Origin: Streptomyces xanthii
Lineage (GTDB): Bacteria > Actinomycetota > Actinomycetes > Streptomycetales > Streptomycetaceae
DNA: 64,000 nt
NCBI RefSeq assembly: GCF_014621695.1
Contig: NZ_CP061281.1
Location: 2,356,001-2,420,000, forward strand
Reading direction: 5' to 3'
The notes below the pieces were generated by a model. That model saw only the letters and a program-made list of their open reading frames with translations. It was not told the origin of the DNA and did no database searches. Within the stretch, counting starts at the first letter, position 1; each line of letters opens with the position of its first letter. A program made the position numbers and the translations under genes. Positions 42,794 through 51,267 of the stretch are shown in pieces.

Positions 42794-43494
42794 GTGCGGA
42801 CGGGGCCGGGATCCGGGTGCTGGTCGTCGAGGACGATCCGGTGGCCGCGGACGCGCACGCGTTGTACGTGGACCGGGTGCCCGGGTTCGTGACGGTGGCG
42901 CGGGCGCAGACGGCGGCCGGGGCGCGGCGGGCGCTGGAGCGGACGGCGGTGGATCTGATCCTGCTGGATCTGCATCTGCCGGACGGGCACGGGCTGGCGC
43001 TGGCGCGGTCGCTGCGGGCGGCGGGTCATCGGGCGGACGTGATCGCGGTGACGTCGGCGCGGGATCTCGCGGTGGTGCGGGAGGGGGTGTCGCTGGGGGT
43101 GGTGCAGTACGTGCTGAAGCCGTTCACGTTCGCCACGCTGCGGGACCGGCTGCTGCGGTACGCGGAGTACCGGACGTCGACCGGTGAGGCGGCGGGGCAG
43201 GACGAGGTGGACCGGGCGCTGGCGAACCTGCGCTCCCCCGCGCCGGCGGCGCTGCCGAAGGGGTTGAGCGCGCCGACGCTGGAGCGGGTGACGCAGGCGG
43301 TGCGGGACGCGGGCGCGGACGGGGTGACGGCGGCGTCGGCGGCGGAGACGGTCGGTATCTCGCGGATCACGGCGCGGCGCTATCTGGAGCATCTGGTGGA
43401 CGCGGGGCGCGCGGCGCGCAGTCCGCAGTACGGGCAGGTGGGGCGACCGGAGCTCGTCTACACGTGGGTGCGGGGGGCCGGGGCGCCCCATTGA
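42790..43494 (+). CDS. CitB/DcuR-type response regulator
   Basis: A 234-aa regulator; ATG 42790 overlaps the kinase stop (ATGA). The receiver domain shows VVEDDP acidic pocket, phospho-acceptor Asp60 (LILLDLHLPDG), T/S in VTSAR, and Lys in VLKPFTF. The C-terminal HTH reads TAASAAETVGISRITARRYLEHLVDAGRA, typical of DcuR/CitB regulators. Probable target is the divergent dicarboxylate carrier gene. Confidence 0.93.
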   Translation: MSADGAGIRVLVVEDDPVAADAHALYVDRVPGFVTVARAQTAAGARRALERTAVDLILLDLHLPDGHGLALARSLRAAGHRADVIAVTSARDLAVVREGVSLGVVQYVLKPFTFATLRDRLLRYAEYRTSTGEAAGQDEVDRALANLRSPAPAALPKGLSAPTLERVTQAVRDAGADGVTAASAAETVGISRITARRYLEHLVDAGRAARSPQYGQVGRPELVYTWVRGAGAPH

Positions 43495-43796
43495 CCTCGA
43501 ATTCTTCGGAAATCGGGCGGTCGTTTTATTGCATGTGATTGTTTCGCCGAATGGGCCAATAAAGGGGTTATCTCCAACTCGTTGCCTCAGTCGCCTGTTC
43601 AGGGGCTGATCCGGTGAACATCCGCACGCCCTACGCACTTTGCACGAATGGCTGATTCCATGCCGGGAATCAGCTGCCCTAAATTGCGGGCCACAGATAA
43701 GGCCGACATCAATTCGCACACCGTGCGGGGCCTCATCCCGCATTACTTGTTCTCGAACCCACGCTCGGCCTTGTGCTCGCACAACAGGGAGAACGC
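43495..43796 (+). other. Intergenic region with a 9-bp-stem dyad, no gene
   Basis: 302 bp, noticeably more A/T-rich than its surroundings. GCTGATTCC (43651-43659) and GGAATCAGC (43666-43674) form a perfect dyad around ATGCCG, about 125 bp upstream of the secreted Ig-like protein. It may be an operator. An AATAAAGGGG run lies near 43558. Confidence 0.45.
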
Positions 43797-45752
43797 ATGA
43801 TCAAATCCGTACGCCGCGGTGACGCCTCGGTCGGGGCCGAGGGCAGACGCACGAGGGGCCGCCGCAATCTCTCGGTGGCACTCCTCACCACCACGCTCGC
43901 CGGCGCGTTCACGGTGCCGATGACAGTGGTCGCTCACGCTGCGCCCGACTGTACGACGAGCACCAACCCGCCTATCTTCCGCACCCTGTCCGGCAGCAAC
44001 TTCGAGATCGACACCAGTGCGAACCTGAGGGTCAACGGCACGGGCGACTGCATCGACTGGCGCAGCAGCAGCACGAACACACTGCGCTCCGGGGTTCTGA
44101 AGAAGGCCGACAGGCCGAGCGGCAGCAACGACAACTCCTTCACCATGGGCTCGTCCGAGAACGACCCGGACCCGAAAATCACCACCGGTTCGATCCCGCC
44201 GAACAAGAGCGACCTGACGAACTTCGGCGTCTATACGGAGACGAACACCACGCCGAAGTTCCTCGAACTGTTCTGGACGCGGCTGAACAGCCCGTCCGGC
44301 ACCACGAATATGGACTTCGAGCTGAACCAGAAGTTCTGCGACCCGACGGCGAGCCCGACGAACTGTGCGAACAACGGCGACAAGGAGACCGCGACCCCGG
44401 TCCGCACCGCAGGCGACAAGCTGATCACCTACGACCTCTCCAGGGGCGGCACCGTCCCGACCATCTCCATCCGCACCTGGTCCGGCTCGGCCTGGGGCAG
44501 CCCGACCGTCATCAGCGGCGGCAACAGCCCGCAGGCTCTGGGGTCGGTCAACTCCGCCGCGATCCCCGCCGGCGAGGCCGCGGGCGTCGGCACGCCGGCC
44601 GGGGCCGGTCTGGACCCGTTCACGTTCGGCGAGGCGTCGATCTCGTTCGACGCGCTCTTCCCGCCGGGCAGCAGCTGCACCTCGTTCGGCTCCGTCTACG
44701 CCAAGAGCCGTTCTTCGGACTCGTTCACTGCCGAGCTGAAGGACTTCATCGACCCCGAGAAGGTGCAGATCAGCAACTGCACCTCGCTGACCACCAACGC
44801 GACGGCGACCGCCCCGATCGAGGACTCGATCACGGACAGCGCCACCCTCGCCGGGGGCAACAACCCGACCGGAACCATCACGTTCCGCGCCTTCGACGCG
44901 GCCGGGTGCGCCGCCGGTGACCAGGTCTTCACCAGCACCGTCCCGGTGGACAACGGCAACGGCACCTACACCTCGGAGCCGTTCACCCCGACCGCCGTCG
45001 GCACGTACTACTGGACGGCCCAGTACAGCGGTGACGCGAACAACTCGCCGTCCGCCAGCGCCTGCGGTGACGACAACGAGTCGTCCGAGATCAAGAAGGC
45101 GAACGCGTCGATCAGCACGCTGCTCTCCGACTCGTCGATCACGATCGGCGGCTCGGCGTCCGACACGGCGACGCTGAACAACGCGACCGCGGACGCGGGC
45201 GGCACGGTCACGTACTCCGTGTACTCCAACATCGCGTGCACCGAGGGTCAGCGTGACGCCGGCACGGTGAATGTCACGGACGGGACCGTCCCCCCCTCGA
45301 ACTCGCTGGACTTCCCCGAGACCGGCACCTTCTACTGGCAGGCGCACTACAGCGGCGACGCCAAGAACGAAGAGGCGCTGAGCCCCTGCGAGTCCGAGCC
45401 GCTGACCGTGGGCAAGGCGGGCGCGGACGTCGACACCGCCCAGGAGTGGACCCCGCAGGACTCCGTCACGGTCAACGCGACGGCCGGCGGCACCCCGACC
45501 GGTGACGTCACGTTCAAGCTGTTCGGTCCGAACGACGCGGACTGCTCCACGACCCCGAAGTACACCGAGACGGTGACGCTCGACGCCGACGGCAAGGCCA
45601 AGACGTCCAACGACACCTTCGTGGTGAACAAGGCCAACGCCGGTCAGTACCGGTGGAAGGTCATGTACAACGGCGACGACAACCACGACACAGCCCTCAG
45701 CCAGTGCGGCGTGGAGAACTCCACCCTCACGGTCACGGACTCGAACGCCTAG
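43797..45752 (+). CDS. Secreted protein with Ig-like repeats
   Basis: A 651-aa extracellular protein. ATG 43797 follows CAGGGAGAA. The long signal peptide (RRGRRNLSVALLTTTLAGAFTVPMTVVAHA-AP) ends near residue 49. The first 280 mature residues are Asn/Ser/Thr-rich with paired cysteines (DCTTS, GDCIDW, FCDPTASPTNC) and no recognised family. Three Ig-like modules of about 95 residues follow (about 335-430, 435-540, 545-650), each with a TGTYYWTAQYSGDANN-like strand and one Cys pair. No sortase signal or membrane anchor is present. Likely a wall-associated or matrix protein; function unknown. Confidence 0.85.
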   Translation: MIKSVRRGDASVGAEGRRTRGRRNLSVALLTTTLAGAFTVPMTVVAHAAPDCTTSTNPPIFRTLSGSNFEIDTSANLRVNGTGDCIDWRSSSTNTLRSGVLKKADRPSGSNDNSFTMGSSENDPDPKITTGSIPPNKSDLTNFGVYTETNTTPKFLELFWTRLNSPSGTTNMDFELNQKFCDPTASPTNCANNGDKETATPVRTAGDKLITYDLSRGGTVPTISIRTWSGSAWGSPTVISGGNSPQALGSVNSAAIPAGEAAGVGTPAGAGLDPFTFGEASISFDALFPPGSSCTSFGSVYAKSRSSDSFTAELKDFIDPEKVQISNCTSLTTNATATAPIEDSITDSATLAGGNNPTGTITFRAFDAAGCAAGDQVFTSTVPVDNGNGTYTSEPFTPTAVGTYYWTAQYSGDANNSPSASACGDDNESSEIKKANASISTLLSDSSITIGGSASDTATLNNATADAGGTVTYSVYSNIACTEGQRDAGTVNVTDGTVPPSNSLDFPETGTFYWQAHYSGDAKNEEALSPCESEPLTVGKAGADVDTAQEWTPQDSVTVNATAGGTPTGDVTFKLFGPNDADCSTTPKYTETVTLDADGKAKTSNDTFVVNKANAGQYRWKVMYNGDDNHDTALSQCGVENSTLTVTDSNA

Positions 45753-45775
45753 TCCAGCGGCACAGGTAGTCCCGT

Positions 45776-45817
45776 GAGGGGCCGGCCTCCCTGTTCACCC
45801 AGGGAGGCCGGCCCCTC
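45776..45817 (+). terminator. Terminator after Ig-like protein
   Basis: A perfect 17-bp stem (45776-45792 with 45801-45817) around an 8-nt loop, 23 bp beyond the stop. Confidence 0.85.
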
Positions 45818-45857
45818 CGTAGATTCCTACGACATGTGACGCGGTGCGAACAGACCG

Positions 45858-45886
45858 TAGCCATCCGACCCCTCCGCACCTAGCGT
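45858..45886 (+). promoter_or_regulatory. Candidate leaderless promoter of the XRE regulator
   Basis: TAGCCA (45858-45863), a 17-bp spacer, and TAGCGT (45881-45886). The expected transcript start falls on or next to the GTG codons at 45887 and 45893, and no SD is present. Confidence 0.45.
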
Positions 45887-46582
45887 GTGCCCGTGCACCC
45901 AAGCGATTCCGCTCCGCCGTTCAACGCCCCCGCGGCCCGTCGCCTCCGCGAGGCGCTCGGGATGGCGCCGGGCCATGTCGCGTACGGCATGCGCGCCCAG
46001 TACGGGCTCGCGTACGTCACGCCGGACACCGTGATCGCCTGGGAGCGGGGTGACGCGGCGCCCACGGCGGTCGAACTCACCGCGCTCGCCGGCGCGCTGT
46101 GGTGTTCGCAGGCCGAGCTGATCGGGGAGCCGCGGACGCTGCGGGAGCACCGGCTCGCGCTCGGGATCGCGCCGGAGGACGTGGCGCGGGAGATCGGCGT
46201 CGACATCCACGCGTACCTGCGGATGGAGGAGACCGGCGAGTGGCGGGGCAACGAGCGCCAGTCGGAGGCGCTGGCCCGGGTGCTCCGGCTCGCGCCCCGC
46301 GCCTTCGCGACGGTGACCGGGCGGGACCAGCTGCTGGCGAACCTGCTGCGCAGCGCGGTGACGGCGCGCTGGCAGGGCCAGCTGCGGACGGTGTCCCGGC
46401 TGGTGCCGGTGCCGCGCCGGGAGCTGGAGGACGTGCTGCAGGAGATGCACCTGGAGTACCAGGCGCTGATGGCGGCCACGCTGACCTGGGGCGGCGGGTC
46501 GTCGCCGGACTCCGGTGGGGCGGGGCGGGAGTTCCTGGAGGGGATCCTGGACGAGTTCTGGTCCAGGATCGCCGCTCCGTGA
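45887..46582 (+). CDS. XRE-family helix-turn-helix regulator
   Basis: A 231-aa protein; GTG 45887 is used here, but GTG 45893 is equally possible and better placed for a leaderless message. Two HTH_3-like segments are visible: ALGMAPGHVAYGMRAQYGLAYVTPDTVIAWERG (about 20-55) and LGIAPEDVAREIGVDIHAYLRMEETGEWRG (about 95-125). A helical C-terminal part follows with no ligand motif. It ends 26 bp from the convergent pfkA. Target genes unknown. Confidence 0.85.
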   Translation: MPVHPSDSAPPFNAPAARRLREALGMAPGHVAYGMRAQYGLAYVTPDTVIAWERGDAAPTAVELTALAGALWCSQAELIGEPRTLREHRLALGIAPEDVAREIGVDIHAYLRMEETGEWRGNERQSEALARVLRLAPRAFATVTGRDQLLANLLRSAVTARWQGQLRTVSRLVPVPRRELEDVLQEMHLEYQALMAATLTWGGGSSPDSGGAGREFLEGILDEFWSRIAAP

Positions 46583-46608
46583 CTCCCTGAAATCGAGCGC
46601 CGCAGGCC

Positions 46609-47634
46609 CTAGAAGACCGACTCGGCCTCGTCCATGCGGTCCTTGGGGACGGTCTTGAGCTCGGTGACGGCCTCGGCGAGGGGCACCATGACGACGTCGG
46701 TGCCGCTCAGTGCGGTCATGCGGCCGAAGACGCCCTGGTGCGCGGCCTCGACGGCGTGCCAGCCGAAGCGGGTGGCGAGGACGCGGTCGTACGCGGTGGG
46801 GGTGCCGCCGCGCTGGATGTGGCCGAGGATGACCGGCCGGGCCTCCTTGCCGAGGCGGTGCTCCAGCTCGCGGGCGAGGGCGGTGCCGATGCCCTGGAAG
46901 CGCTCGTGGCCGAACTGGTCGATCTCGCCCTTGCCGTAGTTCATGGTGCCCTCGGCGGGGTGGGCGCCCTCGGCGACGCAGATGACGGCGAACTTCTTGC
47001 CGCGGGCGAAGCGCTCCTCGACCATGGCGACGAGGTCGGCGGGGTCGAAGGGACGCTCGGGCAGGCAGATGCCGTGGGCGCCGCCGGCCATGCCGGACTC
47101 GAGGGCGATCCAGCCGGCGTGCCGGCCCATGACCTCGACGACCATGACGCGCTGGTGCGACTCGGCGGTGGTCTTGAGGCGGTCCATGGCCTCGGTGGCG
47201 ACGCCGACGGCGGTGTCGAAGCCGAAGGTGCGGTCGGTGGAGGAGATGTCGTTGTCGATCGTCTTGGGGACGCCGACGACGGGCAGCCCGGCGTCCGACA
47301 GCATGCGGGCGGCGGTCAGCGTGCCCTCGCCGCCGATCGGGATGAGCACGTCGAAGCCGATCTCCTCGGCGAGGGCCTTCGCGTTCTCGCAGGCGGCGCG
47401 GAACTTGTCGCGCTCCAGGCGGGAGGAGCCGAGGATGGTGCCGCCCCGGGCGAGGATGCCGCTGACCGCGTTGAGGTCGAGGGGTCGGTAGCGCCCCTCC
47501 AGGAGTCCCGCGTAGCCGTCCTCGAAGCCGAGCACCTCGTCGCCGTAGTGCGTGACGGCGCGGTGCACGACCGACCGGATCACTGCGTTCAGGCCAGGGC
47601 AGTCGCCGCCTGCGGTCAGAACTCCGATACGCAT
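46609..47634 (-). CDS. pfkA: 6-phosphofructokinase
   Basis: A 341-aa glycolytic enzyme phosphorylating fructose-6-phosphate. ATG 47634 follows GGAG. Motifs are TAGGDCPGLN (residues 8-16), GGEGT (101-105), PKTIDND (123-129) and MGRHAG. By E. coli numbering it has Gly104 (ATP-type) but Lys124 (as in PPi-type enzymes), the mixed signature of actinomycete PFKs, some of which use ATP and some pyrophosphate. The sequence alone leaves the phosphoryl donor open; S. coelicolor homologues are ATP-dependent. Divergent from pta-ackA-pyk. Confidence 0.96.
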   Translation of the reverse strand: MRIGVLTAGGDCPGLNAVIRSVVHRAVTHYGDEVLGFEDGYAGLLEGRYRPLDLNAVSGILARGGTILGSSRLERDKFRAACENAKALAEEIGFDVLIPIGGEGTLTAARMLSDAGLPVVGVPKTIDNDISSTDRTFGFDTAVGVATEAMDRLKTTAESHQRVMVVEVMGRHAGWIALESGMAGGAHGICLPERPFDPADLVAMVEERFARGKKFAVICVAEGAHPAEGTMNYGKGEIDQFGHERFQGIGTALARELEHRLGKEARPVILGHIQRGGTPTAYDRVLATRFGWHAVEAAHQGVFGRMTALSGTDVVMVPLAEAVTELKTVPKDRMDEAESVF

Positions 47635-47859
47635 CGTGCTGTGTCTCCTGCTCGCTGCTGGTACGTCTGAGAGCCACGCCGATTGTTCCACGGCCCGGCG
47701 GCTGTCGCGTTCGTGCCGGGCGGGGAAAGGCGCTTCGGCACGGGACGAGGGGGCACGAGGTCCCTGACTTCGGGGGCCTTTTCCGGCGGGCGGTGTAGCC
47801 GCGGCCGGAGGTACTGTCAAGAGGGTTGCCGCAGGACTCGACGCAGGAGGAGAGCACGC

Positions 47860-49947
47860 GTGACGCGCAGCGTGTACGTGACCGGGATCGACCGGGGCGA
47901 CGGCCGTCAGGTCGTCGAGCTGGGAGTCATGGAGCTCCTGACCCGTCAGGTCGACCGGGTGGGGGTCTTCCGTCCGCTCGTCCACGACGGACCCGATCGG
48001 CTGTTCGATCTGCTGCGGGCGCGGTACCGCCTGTCGCAGGATCCGGCCAGCGGGTACGGGCTCGACTATCACGAGGCGTCGGCGATCCAGGCGGAGCAGG
48101 GCACGGACGAGCTGGTGTCGCGGCTGGTGGACCGGTTCCACGCGGTGGCCCGGGACTACGACGTGGTGCTGGTGCTCGGCACGGACTTCGCGGACACGCA
48201 GCTGCCGGACGAGCTGGCGATCAACGCGCGCCTGGCGAACGAGTTCGGGGCCTCGGTGGTGCCGGTGGTCGGCGGCCGCCGGCAGACCTCGGAGTCGGTG
48301 CGCGCGGAGGTGCGCAACGCGTACCGCGCCTATGACGGCCTGGGCTGCGACGTGCTGGCGATGGTGGTGAACCGGGTGGTGCCCGGGGACCGGGACGAGA
48401 TAGCGGAGCGGCTGGAGGGCACGCTGCCCGTCCCCGCGTACGTGCTGCCCGACGATCCGGCGCTCGCCGCGCCGACCGTCGCCCAGATCACGCACCACCT
48501 GGGCGGCACGGTGCTGCTCGGCGACGACTCGGGCCTGGCGAGGAACGCGCTGAACTTCGTGTTCGGCGGGGCGATGCTGCCCAATCTCCTGAACGCGCTG
48601 ACGCCCGGCTGCATGGTCGTGACGCCCGGGGACCGCGCGGACCTGGTGGTCGGCTCGCTGGCGGCGCACAGCGCGGGCACCCCGCCGATCGCGGGCGTGC
48701 TGCTGACGCTGAACGAGCGGCCGGGCGAGGCGATCCTGAAGCTGGCCGACCGGCTGGCGCCGGGCACGCCGGTGGTGGCGGTGGAGGGCGGCTCGTTCCC
48801 GACGGCGGCCGAACTGTTCTCCCTGGAAGGGAAGTTGAACGCGGCGACGCCGCGCAAGGCGGAGACGGCGCTCGGCCTGTTCGAGCGGTACGTGGACACG
48901 GCGGAGCTGCTGAAGTCGGTGCAGGCGCCGTCCAGCGACCGGGTCACGCCGATGATGTTCGAGCACAAGCTGCTCGAACAGGCCCGTGCGGACAAGCGCC
49001 GGGTGGTGCTGCCGGAGGGCACGGAGGAGCGGGTGCTGCGCGCGGCCGACGTGCTGCTGCGGCGCGGGGTGTGCGATCTGACGCTGCTCGGCCCGGTCGA
49101 GCAGATCCGCAAGAAGGCGGCCGACCTCGGGGTCGACCTGACGGGCGCCGAGATCATCGACCCGCAGACCTCGGACCTGAGGGAACGGTTCGCCGCCGCG
49201 TACGCGCAGCTGCGCGCCCACAAGGGCGTCACCGTGGAGCTGGCGTACGACGTGGTGGCCGACGTGAACTACTTCGGCACGCTGATGGTGCAGGAGGGCC
49301 TGGCCGACGGCATGGTGTCGGGTTCGGTGCACTCGACGGCCGCGACGATCCGCCCCGCGTTCGAGATCATCAAGACGAAGCCGGACGCGGCGATCGTCTC
49401 CTCCGTGTTCTTCATGTGCCTGGCCGACAAGGTCCTGGTGTACGGGGACTGCGCGGTGAACCCGGACCCGGACGCGCACCAGCTCGCCGACATCGCGACC
49501 CAGTCCGCCGTGACCGCCGCCCGCTTCGGGGTGGAGCCGCGGATCGCGATGCTGTCGTACTCGACGGGCACCTCCGGCACGGGCGCGGACGTCGACAAGG
49601 TGCGCGAGGCGACGGAGCTGGTGCGCGAGCGCCGCCCGGACCTGAAGATCGAGGGGCCGATCCAGTACGACGCGGCGGTCGAGCCGTCGGTCGCGGCGAC
49701 CAAGCTGCCGGGTTCGGAGGTCGCGGGTCAGGCGAGCGTGCTGATCTTCCCGGACCTCAACACCGGCAACAACACGTACAAGGCCGTGCAGCGGTCGGCC
49801 GGCGCGATCGCGGTCGGCCCGGTCCTGCAGGGCCTGCGCAAGCCGGTCAACGACCTGTCCCGCGGCGCGCTCGTCGGGGACATCGTGAACACCGTCGCCA
49901 TCACGGCGATCCAGGCCCAGACCCCCACCGAGAAGGCTGCACAGTGA
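47860..49947 (+). CDS. pta: Phosphate acetyltransferase
   Basis: A 695-aa enzyme converting acetyl-CoA and phosphate to acetyl phosphate. GTG 47860 follows GCAGGAGGAG. The N-terminal P-loop-fold domain of long-type Pta (SVYVTGIDRGDGRQVVELG) is followed by the DRTGG regulatory domain (ALTPGCMVVTPGDRADLV) and the PTA/PTB catalytic domain from about 370 (KRVVLPEGTEERVLRA; SGSVHSTAATIRPA; PDLNTGNNTYKAVQRSA). It overlaps ackA by 4 bp (GTGA). A candidate -10 TACTGT lies at 47812. Confidence 0.96.
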   Translation: MTRSVYVTGIDRGDGRQVVELGVMELLTRQVDRVGVFRPLVHDGPDRLFDLLRARYRLSQDPASGYGLDYHEASAIQAEQGTDELVSRLVDRFHAVARDYDVVLVLGTDFADTQLPDELAINARLANEFGASVVPVVGGRRQTSESVRAEVRNAYRAYDGLGCDVLAMVVNRVVPGDRDEIAERLEGTLPVPAYVLPDDPALAAPTVAQITHHLGGTVLLGDDSGLARNALNFVFGGAMLPNLLNALTPGCMVVTPGDRADLVVGSLAAHSAGTPPIAGVLLTLNERPGEAILKLADRLAPGTPVVAVEGGSFPTAAELFSLEGKLNAATPRKAETALGLFERYVDTAELLKSVQAPSSDRVTPMMFEHKLLEQARADKRRVVLPEGTEERVLRAADVLLRRGVCDLTLLGPVEQIRKKAADLGVDLTGAEIIDPQTSDLRERFAAAYAQLRAHKGVTVELAYDVVADVNYFGTLMVQEGLADGMVSGSVHSTAATIRPAFEIIKTKPDAAIVSSVFFMCLADKVLVYGDCAVNPDPDAHQLADIATQSAVTAARFGVEPRIAMLSYSTGTSGTGADVDKVREATELVRERRPDLKIEGPIQYDAAVEPSVAATKLPGSEVAGQASVLIFPDLNTGNNTYKAVQRSAGAIAVGPVLQGLRKPVNDLSRGALVGDIVNTVAITAIQAQTPTEKAAQ

Positions 49948-51194
49948 CCTCGCCGACCCCCGCGACCCCGCCGGCCGCGCCCGCGACCCGCGTCCTCGTC
50001 CTCAACTCCGGCTCGTCGTCGGTGAAGTACCAGCTGCTCGACATGCGCGACAGCGCGCGGCTCGCGGTGGGCCTGGTGGAGCGGATCGGTGAGGAGACGT
50101 CGCGGCTGAAGCACACGCCGCTGCTGGGCGGCGGCGGGCAGAGCCGGGAGCAGATCCGGCCGATCGCCGATCACGAGGAGGCCCTCAAGGCGGTCGCCGA
50201 GGAGCTGGCTGCGGACGGGCTCGGCCTGGACTCCCCCGAGCTGGCGGCGATCGGTCACCGGGTGGTGCACGGCGGAAAGCTGTTCACCCGGCCGACGGTG
50301 ATCGACGACGCGGTCCTCAAGGAGGTGGAGCGGCTGATCCCGGTGGCGCCGCTGCACAACCCGGCGAACCTGACGGGGATCCGTACGGCCATGGCGCTGC
50401 GCCCGGACCTGCCGCAGGTGGCGGTCTTCGACACGGCGTTCCACACGACGATGCCGGAGTCGGCGGCGCGCTACGCGATCGATGTGAGGACGGCGGACGA
50501 GCACCGCATCCGGCGTTACGGCTTCCACGGCACGTCGCACGCGTACGTGTCGCGGAAGACGGCGGAGCTGCTGGGCAAGGAGCCGCAGGAGGTGAACGTC
50601 ATCGTGCTGCACCTGGGCAACGGCGCCTCCGCGTCGGCCGTGCGCGGCGGGGTGTGCGTGGACACCTCGATGGGGCTCACTCCGCTGGAGGGGCTGGTGA
50701 TGGGGACGCGTTCAGGCGATGTCGACCCGGCGGTCATCTTCCATCTGATGCGGGTGGGCAACATGTCGGCGGACGAGATCGACGTGCTGCTCAACAAGAA
50801 GAGCGGTCTGATCGGACTGTGCGGCGACAACGACATGCGCGAGATCCGCCGCCGCGTCGACGAGGGCGACGAGGCGGCGCGGCTGGCCTTCGAGATCTAC
50901 GTCCACCGGCTGAAGAAGTACATCGGCGCCTATTACGCGGTGCTGGGCCGGGTGGACGCGGTGGCGTTCACGGCGGGGGTCGGGGAGAACGCGGCTCCGG
51001 TGCGCGAGGCCGCGATCGCCGGTCTGGAGGAACTGGGGCTCGTGGTGGACGGGGAGCTGAATTCCGTACGTTCCGACGAGGCCCGGATCATCTCGCCCGC
51101 GTACGCGCGGGTGGCCGTGGCCGTGGTGCCGACCGACGAGGAGCTGGAGATCGCGCGGCAGACCTACGCCCTGGTCGCGCCGCGCAACGACTGA
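49944..51194 (+). CDS. ackA: Acetate kinase
   Basis: A 416-aa enzyme making acetate and ATP from acetyl phosphate. GTG 49944 overlaps the pta stop, so the two are translationally coupled. Family signatures are RVLVLNSGSSSVKY (N-terminal), GHRVVHGG, VFDTAFHTTMP, YGFHGTSH and TAGVGENA. Together with Pta it forms the acetate overflow/uptake route. Confidence 0.97.
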   Translation: MTSPTPATPPAAPATRVLVLNSGSSSVKYQLLDMRDSARLAVGLVERIGEETSRLKHTPLLGGGGQSREQIRPIADHEEALKAVAEELAADGLGLDSPELAAIGHRVVHGGKLFTRPTVIDDAVLKEVERLIPVAPLHNPANLTGIRTAMALRPDLPQVAVFDTAFHTTMPESAARYAIDVRTADEHRIRRYGFHGTSHAYVSRKTAELLGKEPQEVNVIVLHLGNGASASAVRGGVCVDTSMGLTPLEGLVMGTRSGDVDPAVIFHLMRVGNMSADEIDVLLNKKSGLIGLCGDNDMREIRRRVDEGDEAARLAFEIYVHRLKKYIGAYYAVLGRVDAVAFTAGVGENAAPVREAAIAGLEELGLVVDGELNSVRSDEARIISPAYARVAVAVVPTDEELEIARQTYALVAPRND

Positions 51195-51227
51195 GCGCAC
51201 CGCCGCCCATTTGTAGTTTCCACCAGA

Positions 51228-51261
51228 CGGAATATTCCGCAGCGAAACAAACCGATAGGAT
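51228..51261 (+). promoter_or_regulatory. pyk promoter region with 12-bp palindrome
   Basis: CGGAATATTCCG (51228-51239) is a perfect palindrome in the 73-bp ackA-pyk gap. TAGGAT (51256-51261) is either a -10 hexamer placing transcription start at the ATG (leaderless) or part of an AGGA SD; both readings fit. Confidence 0.4.
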
Positions 51262-51267
51262 CGCTCC

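Noticed and set aside
45887..45892. Definite choice of GTG 45887 as start of the XRE regulator
   Set aside because: The GTG two codons later is equally possible under a leaderless model; left open in the feature.
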